From Thamnaconus septentrionalis (taxonomy: Eukaryota > Chordata > Actinopteri > Tetraodontiformes > Monacanthidae), in the NCBI GenBank assembly GCA_009823395.1, contig CM020513.1:11369501-11433500 (forward strand): a DNA stretch of 64,000 nucleotides. Reading direction: 5' to 3'. The translations under genes were made by a program, and so were the position numbers. The notes beneath the pieces are model-generated. The model had not been told where the DNA came from, made no database searches, and was given only the letters and a program-made list of their open reading frames with translations. This document shows, one piece after another, positions 60,301 to 64,000 of this stretch. Within the stretch, counting starts at the first letter, position 1; each line of letters begins with the position of its first letter.

Positions 60301-60372
60301 CCGCTGGGTGATGAAGCCTTTGTTCTCAATGTCGCACATTTGGAAGAACTCCAGGACGGTGGCAGGTCCCAT
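51182..60372 (-). CDS. cracr2a: CRACR2A (EFCAB4B/Rab46), EF-hand plus Rab GTPase protein (17 coding exons, 672 aa)
   Basis: Coding exons, in transcript order on the - strand: 60372-60292, 58340-58229, 58112-57920, 56602-56456, 55977-55887, 55638-55543, 55404-55217, 54959-54888, 54372-54327, 54199-54120, 53876-53561, 53446-53314, 52979-52898, 52726-52612, 51825-51724, 51551-51475 and 51269-51182. Phases are consistent throughout; total 2019 bases including TAA. In mammals the protein senses calcium, regulates ORAI1-STIM1 store-operated entry, and in its long form acts as a Rab-type GTPase on vesicles. Visible domains: EF-hand 1 loop (residues 14-25, degenerate), EF-hand 2 loop [12 protein letters not shown] (48-59, canonical), coiled coil (about 170-345), acidic/proline linker (about 345-474), and a Rab domain with P-loop GNSSVGKT (492-499), WDTAGQE (539-545), NKTD (598-601), ECSA and a terminal Cys-Cys for prenylation. 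Human long form is 731 residues; the difference lies mostly in the N-terminus and linker. The start is the only in-frame ATG upstream of EF-hand 1 in its exon. Confidence 0.94.
51475..51551 (-). CDS. cracr2a: CRACR2A exon 17 (Rab G5)
   Basis: Encodes [20 protein letters not shown] then MVHLA plus two bases of Arg. ECSAS is the G5 motif. Donor GTGAGC. Confidence 0.96.
51724..51825 (-). CDS. cracr2a: CRACR2A exon 16 (Rab G4)
   Basis: 34 codons, [20 protein letters not shown] through GQRLAK. NKTD is the guanine-specificity motif. Donor GTCAGT. Confidence 0.96.
52165..52492. mobile_element. hAT-like MITE in a CRACR2A intron
   Basis: Starts CAGGCGTGGGCAAACTGCGG and ends TTTGCCCACCCCTG, inverted ends with one mismatch in the first 11 bases. 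The interior is non-coding. No clear target duplication is visible. It lies between Rab exons 15 and 16. Confidence 0.7.
52612..52726 (-). CDS. cracr2a: CRACR2A exon 15 (Rab switch II to beta-4)
   Basis: Encodes [20 protein letters not shown], then [18 protein letters not shown]. Rab family hallmarks RYRSI and MYDVT are present. The upstream intron is only 171 bases and almost all pyrimidine on the coding strand. Confidence 0.97.
52898..52979 (-). CDS. cracr2a: CRACR2A exon 14 (Rab G3)
   Basis: Encodes [20 protein letters not shown] then [15 protein letters not shown] is the Rab G3/switch II motif. The acceptor is CCTAG; donor GTGAGG. Confidence 0.97.
53314..53446 (-). CDS. cracr2a: CRACR2A exon 13 (Rab P-loop)
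   Basis: Encodes [20 protein letters not shown], then [20 protein letters not shown] and [12 protein letters not shown] is the G1 phosphate-binding loop; the Thr of SATVG is in switch I. Donor GTACGC, phase 1. Confidence 0.97.
53561..53876 (-). CDS. cracr2a: CRACR2A exon 12 (acidic, proline-containing linker)
   Basis: The largest exon, 316 bases, encoding [20 protein letters not shown] through GKETSIS. It is low-complexity, with acidic runs ([14 protein letters not shown]) and Ser/Thr-Pro motifs, and is predicted to be disordered. It links the coiled coil to the Rab domain; in mammals this region is the proline-rich domain. Confidence 0.92.
54058..54095 (+). repeat. (ATT)n microsatellite
   Basis: About 12 ATT units, 25 bases from the CRACR2A exon 11 donor. 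Confidence 0.9.
54120..54199 (-). CDS. cracr2a: CRACR2A exon 11 (linker)
   Basis: Encodes [26 protein letters not shown] plus two bases. The [15 protein letters not shown] segment resembles the mammalian linker. Donor GTAAGT. Confidence 0.9.
54327..54372 (-). CDS. cracr2a: CRACR2A exon 10
   Basis: Short exon encoding [16 protein letters not shown] with the split Arg codon. It matches the REMNKHLRDE segment of the mammalian long form. The donor GTTGGC is weak. Confidence 0.9.
54888..54959 (-). CDS. cracr2a: CRACR2A exon 9 (branch point of short and long forms)
   Basis: With the split codon reads [20 protein letters not shown] then VDLLR. It corresponds to MEVYRVTESLQREKAGLLKQ of human, where the short isoform diverges. 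The donor is GTAGGA, so reading through gives AGG then TAG at once. Acceptor GGTTTAG. Confidence 0.95.
55217..55404 (-). CDS. cracr2a: CRACR2A exon 8 (coiled coil)
   Basis: Encodes [40 protein letters not shown] and onward to RLHEDKE. Rich in Gln, Glu and Leu with no Pro, typical of a long coiled coil. Donor GTGAGT, phase 2. Confidence 0.95.
55543..55638 (-). CDS. cracr2a: CRACR2A exon 7 (coiled coil)
   Basis: 32 codons, [20 protein letters not shown] through LFQKQRR. Heptad-like spacing of Leu and charged residues. Donor GTGAGG, phase 0. Confidence 0.94.
55887..55977 (-). CDS. cracr2a: CRACR2A exon 6 (coiled coil)
   Basis: Encodes [20 protein letters not shown] then [24 protein letters not shown] is a signature of the CRACR2A coiled coil. 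Donor GTAAGA. Confidence 0.96.
56088..56185. repeat. Short interspersed repeat with internal direct repeats
   Basis: Two related units, AAGTTGAAATTTCAAGATTA and AAGTCGAAATTTCAAAAATA, end at GCGGCCCTAATCC. The pattern recurs in fish genomes. In the intron between CRACR2A exons 5 and 6. Confidence 0.5.
56456..56602 (-). CDS. cracr2a: CRACR2A exon 5
   Basis: Encodes [40 protein letters not shown] and the start of the coiled coil (KSEMESALK). [12 protein letters not shown] is strongly conserved in this gene. Acceptor CCCGTCAG; donor GTCCGG is weak. Confidence 0.94.
57232..57315 (+). repeat. (AT)n microsatellite
   Basis: About 40 AT units with one ACAT interruption, in the intron between CRACR2A exons 4 and 5. 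Confidence 0.95.
57920..58112 (-). CDS. cracr2a: CRACR2A exon 4 (acidic segment)
   Basis: Begins [17 protein letters not shown] and ends [13 protein letters not shown] plus two bases. It matches the region after the EF-hands in mammalian CRACR2A, which also carries FRMLMDRLGA. Donor GTGAGT. Confidence 0.92.
58229..58340 (-). CDS. cracr2a: CRACR2A exon 3 (EF-hand 2)
   Basis: Encodes [20 protein letters not shown], then the canonical calcium loop [12 protein letters not shown] and FSSGF. Donor GTATGT, phase 1; acceptor TTAAATAG. Confidence 0.95.
60292..60372 (-). CDS. cracr2a: CRACR2A exon 2, coding part (start and EF-hand 1)
   Basis: Encodes [20 protein letters not shown] through DMQ. The EF loop [12 protein letters not shown] lacks the usual acidic or polar residue at position 5 and ends in Asp instead of Glu, so it is probably a weak calcium binder, as in mammals. 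Donor GTGAGG. The exon probably begins at 60530 after a good acceptor CTCCTCTCCCAG. Confidence 0.85.
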
Positions 60373-60706
60373 GTCCAGGCTCTGCTGCGCCGCTCGGGGC
60401 ACCGCGGTGCCGCCCTCGCCGCCCGCCGCCACGAAGGCGGTTGGCGACACGGGCGGCGGACGAAGCTGCCATGCCTCTCGCGAGTCCGTCGCTACGAGAA
60501 CCACATGTGCCAGGTTCAGTCGGAGCAGCCCTGGGAGAGGAGTGTCCGGGAAAAATCGAATGGAGTTTCAGCGCCGCTCCGCATCAGAGGCTCATCGCCG
60601 ATGTCACATGTTGTCATCTCTTAGCAACCTCCCGTGTAGCAAAGTCGATAAAAACCTGGGAGGAGAGCCTTCGGTTTGAGTGGAGAGATTTCCCGGGAGT
60701 TCATAC

Positions 60707-60707
<1 letters not shown>

Positions 60708-60751
<44 letters not shown>

Positions 60752-60777
60752 CATAGATAGATACATAGATAGATAGA
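60708..60777 (+). repeat. (GATA)n microsatellite
   Basis: GATA units with two ACAT interruptions, 180 bases upstream of CRACR2A exon 2. Confidence 0.95.
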
Positions 60778-62638
60778 ATCACATGAATGACATCACAATA
60801 ACCGGTTAGATTTTGATTCTGTACACCAATATTTCAATGAATTAGTCTTTGTCTGCTTAATTTCATGAGCATTCATTTATTTCAAGAATGGAAAATAACA
60901 AAAATTTCAGAATCCGGTGACATTTTACACACACGCTCATGCTTCACGCAACTGCTCTTCATTTTATTTCATGCATGCCTGATGGCCTTTGCCTGGGAAG
61001 TTGACATTACGATGAGTCAAACCAAAGCGGAGAGAGAAGTTGTGGAATGAAGACGAATGTCTTGTCATCCTGGGAAACATTGACTTACGTCAGTCACTTT
61101 ATGAGTTTTATGTGCACCGGTCTGGAAGAGCGGCTGCGGAGGGCAGTCTGGGTCGATCCCTCAAAATGAACACCGCAAGTCCGTTTCTGCGCACGTCCAC
61201 ACACACAAAAAAGGCTGATATTTTACGTTTGAAAATTGCGGCTGACGCGCTCGTCAGCCAGCATGACTGAACTCATGAGGAGGGATAAAAAAAAAAAAAC
61301 AGCAAACCCACAAAAGAGCAACACGCTGACCTCACGCGCCAGAGAGGAAACAAGAAAGAGAACTAAGGTGGCTTGGTGTTTGGAAAGAGCTGGAAAGCGC
61401 AGTGTTTTTGGCCAGCAGGCACATGATAATATTTACAATACACGCACAATAACCGAAGAACATCCTCTTGGCCATGAAACACTTTATGGCGCCGCTGATA
61501 AAGTCGCTGCTGAGGCAGATGGCCAGCGATGAAGGACATACCGACGAGGGATGGAGGATGGAAAAGTTAGTGCTCCTATCTGACGAGGTTACATCACATT
61601 TCAAAACACCGCCGAGCTGCAATAAATGATAAGCGCAGTTAGTAAAACTGAATCTATCTCGCTTTTTATTCTCAGCTGCTTCGCGCATATGAAGTTGCCT
61701 TCACTGATGAAGACTTGAAGCTTCGCCCAACAAGACACACAAGCAAAGTTTCACAAAAAAGAGAGAAAATGAGTAATTGCTCGAATTGAGCCACAGGTGG
61801 CTGAGCCATTTACTTAGAAAGACCTCGTGCAAGTGAGATAAAGTGTGATGACATGAGTTGCCTGCCCCCCCCCCTCTACTTGCACTGAGGTGAGGCGACG
61901 CTGCAAGCGGGATGTCGGCGAAATGTTTAAGACATTACACATCCCACATTTTTGCTTGTGGTTTGACAGTTACGACCACACCGGATTTAAACTTTCCGAC
62001 TTGTCACTCTAGTCAACGTGCAATATAACTCCAAACAAACAAACAAACAAAAGTACAGCTTAACATTTGTGCTGTGATAGAAAACAAACAAATAAGGTTT
62101 GTGTGATCAAAAAACACACTGTAAACACTCTGTAAAGGCGAAAGGAGATGTAGATTGAATAACAACAACACAATGGGAGTGTTGAAAGACTAGTGATGAA
62201 GTTTCAACGGAGCAGGTTTAGCATCTCTGTCGTGAACAGCCTGGCACACTGATGGCATGCGAGGTCGAGGCGCCTTTCACGAAAATGACTCGACTTCCTG
62301 GAGAGAGACAACGATCACAATCCGAAGCGCAACTTCGACAAAGAGACCCACGTTGAACAATGTCAACACTTCCTTAACCACGCGCTACTTTGGCCTGTCG
62401 AGTCAAAAGAAAGAAAGAAAGAAGAAAAAAGGAGTCACACTTCTCGTGAAGCTGCTGCCTGCGAGTTTTCTGTGCGTTAAATAAACTTTTGTCTCTTGAA
62501 CTCAGACGACGACGACGTCGTCGTTCCCATCAGGTGCAACGTGAGGCTGCGGGCGACGTGTGCAGCTGTGACACGGCGAGGCGGGGGTAGATTCGGCTAA
62601 CCTGGCTTCCGACTGACTAGTGAATAAAGTTACTCACC

Positions 62639-62850
62639 TTTCTATGAATGAACAGTGACTTCCAGGTTGGCGGTGCTCGTCAACTCGGTCAGCGGCGCCC
62701 GCTTCTGTTCTGACTGACGGACAAGTGACGGCGTAAACCGGGTGGGCGGTGCTTACAGCAAGTTCGAGCCATGGCAACGGTAACAAGGAAGTGGAAACTT
62801 GAGGCTGCGGCTGCCTCTTCATGGGAGGGCTGAGGTGGGCCACAGACAAA
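62639..62850 (-). promoter_or_regulatory. cracr2a: Probable CRACR2A non-coding exon 1 and promoter
   Basis: On the - strand a donor AAG|GTGAGT ends a candidate exon at 62638/62639. The stretch above it is CpG-enriched and has an RFX half-site GGCAAC at 62773-62778. No frame in this exon joins to the EF-hand frame without a stop, so it is most likely 5'UTR. The upper limit is a guess. Confidence 0.45.
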
Positions 62851-63047
62851 ACCGCCTTGTGTGAACTGAGTGTTTTTTTTTGTTTTTGTTTTTTTATTAA
62901 CCTTTTGAACGTGGCATTTGAAGGTTACCAGAAATAAAAATAGATAAATCTGCATAAGACAAATATATATTTTTTTGTTTACAGTCATGTGCGAAGTATT
63001 TTAGTGCTACCTGACCAAAACCAAATTAAAGAGTAGAAAAGTGAGGG

Positions 63048-63390
63048 GAGGGCGACACGGTGGCGCATTAGTTAGCACTGCTGGGTCACAACAAGAAGAT
63101 TGTGGGTTCCATTCTGGGCCTGGAACCTTTCTGTGTGGAGTTTGCTTGTTCTCGTCCTGTCTGTGTGGGTTCTATCCAGGTACTCTTGTTTTCTACCAGA
63201 AACATGAATGTGAGGTGAGTTGGAAACTCAAAATTGTCCATAGTTGTGTACGTGTGAATGGTTGTTTGTCTCTATACGACCCTGTGATGCACTGGCAACT
63301 TGTCCAGGGTGTCACCCTGCCTTTGCCCTATGACAGCAGACCCCCGTGAACCTGAGCTCGGGAAGCAGCGGGTGTTGAAAATGGATGGAT
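63048..63390 (+). mobile_element. Full-length tRNA-type SINE with 13-bp target duplication
   Basis: Begins GAGGGCGACACGGTGGCGCA, has a B-box-like GGGTTCCATTCTGG, and ends AAAATGGATGGAT. It is flanked by perfect AGAAAAGTGAGGG repeats at 63035-63047 and 63391-63403. These are the marks of LINE-mediated retroposition. The family is very common in teleosts; I do not assign a library name. Confidence 0.85.
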
Positions 63391-64000
63391 AGAAAAGTGA
63401 GGGAAAAACTTGGGACACTTGGCTCCTAAGTGCCCTCCTCTGACATCAAAAAAAGCATAGTTTGCATCAGCGGCGTTTTCACTTCCGCTGTGGACCAGAA
63501 AGTGTGATGATGGGTGGCAACTCCAACTGTTTGGGGTAGTAGCTGCAGGGCCTCAGATGGGAAAGTGTGGTGAAAACTGTGGAGAAGGTCACTCGGGCTT
63601 CTCTTCCATCCGTCTGGGATATTGCACTTAAACACTGTGTGACCAGAGCCCACGGCATCGTCACCCTGTTGCTCTCTGGGAGTTGGTTCCACAGAATCAG
63701 CGGTATTTGGGCAGTGTAATTTCACCTGAAGCACAGTGGTCTGCTGCTGAATTGATGTGAAATGTTAAATGACAATAAAGCAGCTATTTTATTCTTTACA
63801 AAGTGCATTCACACTGGGCAGTGTGCAAAAAGGTTGTTACTTTCTGACTGCTGTTGTCTGGGTAAGAGGTTGTAGGGCATTTCTAAAACTTTTGGGGAAG
63901 CAAGAGTCTGCTGATGATGATTTACCGCATAGGCCTTTTTTGTTTTGCTGAGCTTCTAAAGCGACTGTGTTCTCTTCTACTCTAATGTGTTCCTTCTTGT

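Larger units (their letters stand above)
58341..62638 (-). other. cracr2a: CRACR2A first introns and 5'UTR exon region
   Basis: Covers the intron between exons 2 and 3 (58341-60291) and the probable first intron (60531-62638). Frames here, including one of 135 codons on the - strand at 58457-58864, have no family resemblance or splice support. Confidence 0.6.

Overview
The window looks like nuclear DNA of a ray-finned fish. Reasons: vertebrate-type genes split into short exons with GT-AG introns, strong cross-species protein matches, dense CA/TA/GATA microsatellites, and several repeat families typical of teleosts (a tRNA-type SINE ending in ATGG units, TIR-bounded MITEs, hAT-like elements). 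It contains two complete, convergent protein-coding genes. The genome appears compact: about 22 kb for a gene that covers far more in human, and only a few hundred bases between the two 3' ends. I cannot name the species.

Layout: 1-25.6 kb is mostly gene-free DNA upstream of the first gene. It holds CpG-rich patches, microsatellites, two bounded MITEs, a palindromic element around a telomere-like array, and one orphan exon-like reading frame (9889-10020) that I cannot identify. 25.6-50.3 kb is PRMT8 on the + strand: a CpG-rich 5' region with a CCG repeat and two uORFs, ten coding exons (26398-48167, predicted 412 residues) and a probable 3'UTR to about 50.34 kb. 50.7-62.85 kb is CRACR2A (EFCAB4B/Rab46) on the - strand: a probable non-coding first exon near 62.64-62.85 kb and 17 coding exons from 60372 down to 51182 (predicted 672 residues), encoding EF-hands, a coiled coil, an acidic linker and a C-terminal Rab GTPase with a Cys-Cys end. 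62.9-64 kb is intergenic and holds a full-length SINE with a perfect 13-bp target-site duplication.

The PRMT8-CRACR2A neighbourhood, in the same tail-to-tail orientation, is the arrangement known from human 12p13. The two proteins are not known to share a pathway. PRMT8 is a myristoylated, neuron-enriched arginine methyltransferase at the plasma membrane. CRACR2A is a calcium-sensing, large Rab GTPase linked to store-operated calcium entry and vesicle traffic.

I found no convincing new multi-gene system. The items most worth a second look are the unidentified coding-like exon at 9889-10020, the in-frame stop in the CRACR2A donor with an intronic poly(A) signal (matching the position where human makes its short isoform), the (GT)17 tract abutting the PRMT8 exon 9 acceptor, a 1-kb hAT-like element carrying a CTCF-type motif inside PRMT8, and the telomere-repeat palindrome near 15.1 kb. 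All exon calls come from reading frames, splice sites, phase consistency and remembered family sequences; no database search or transcript data were available.
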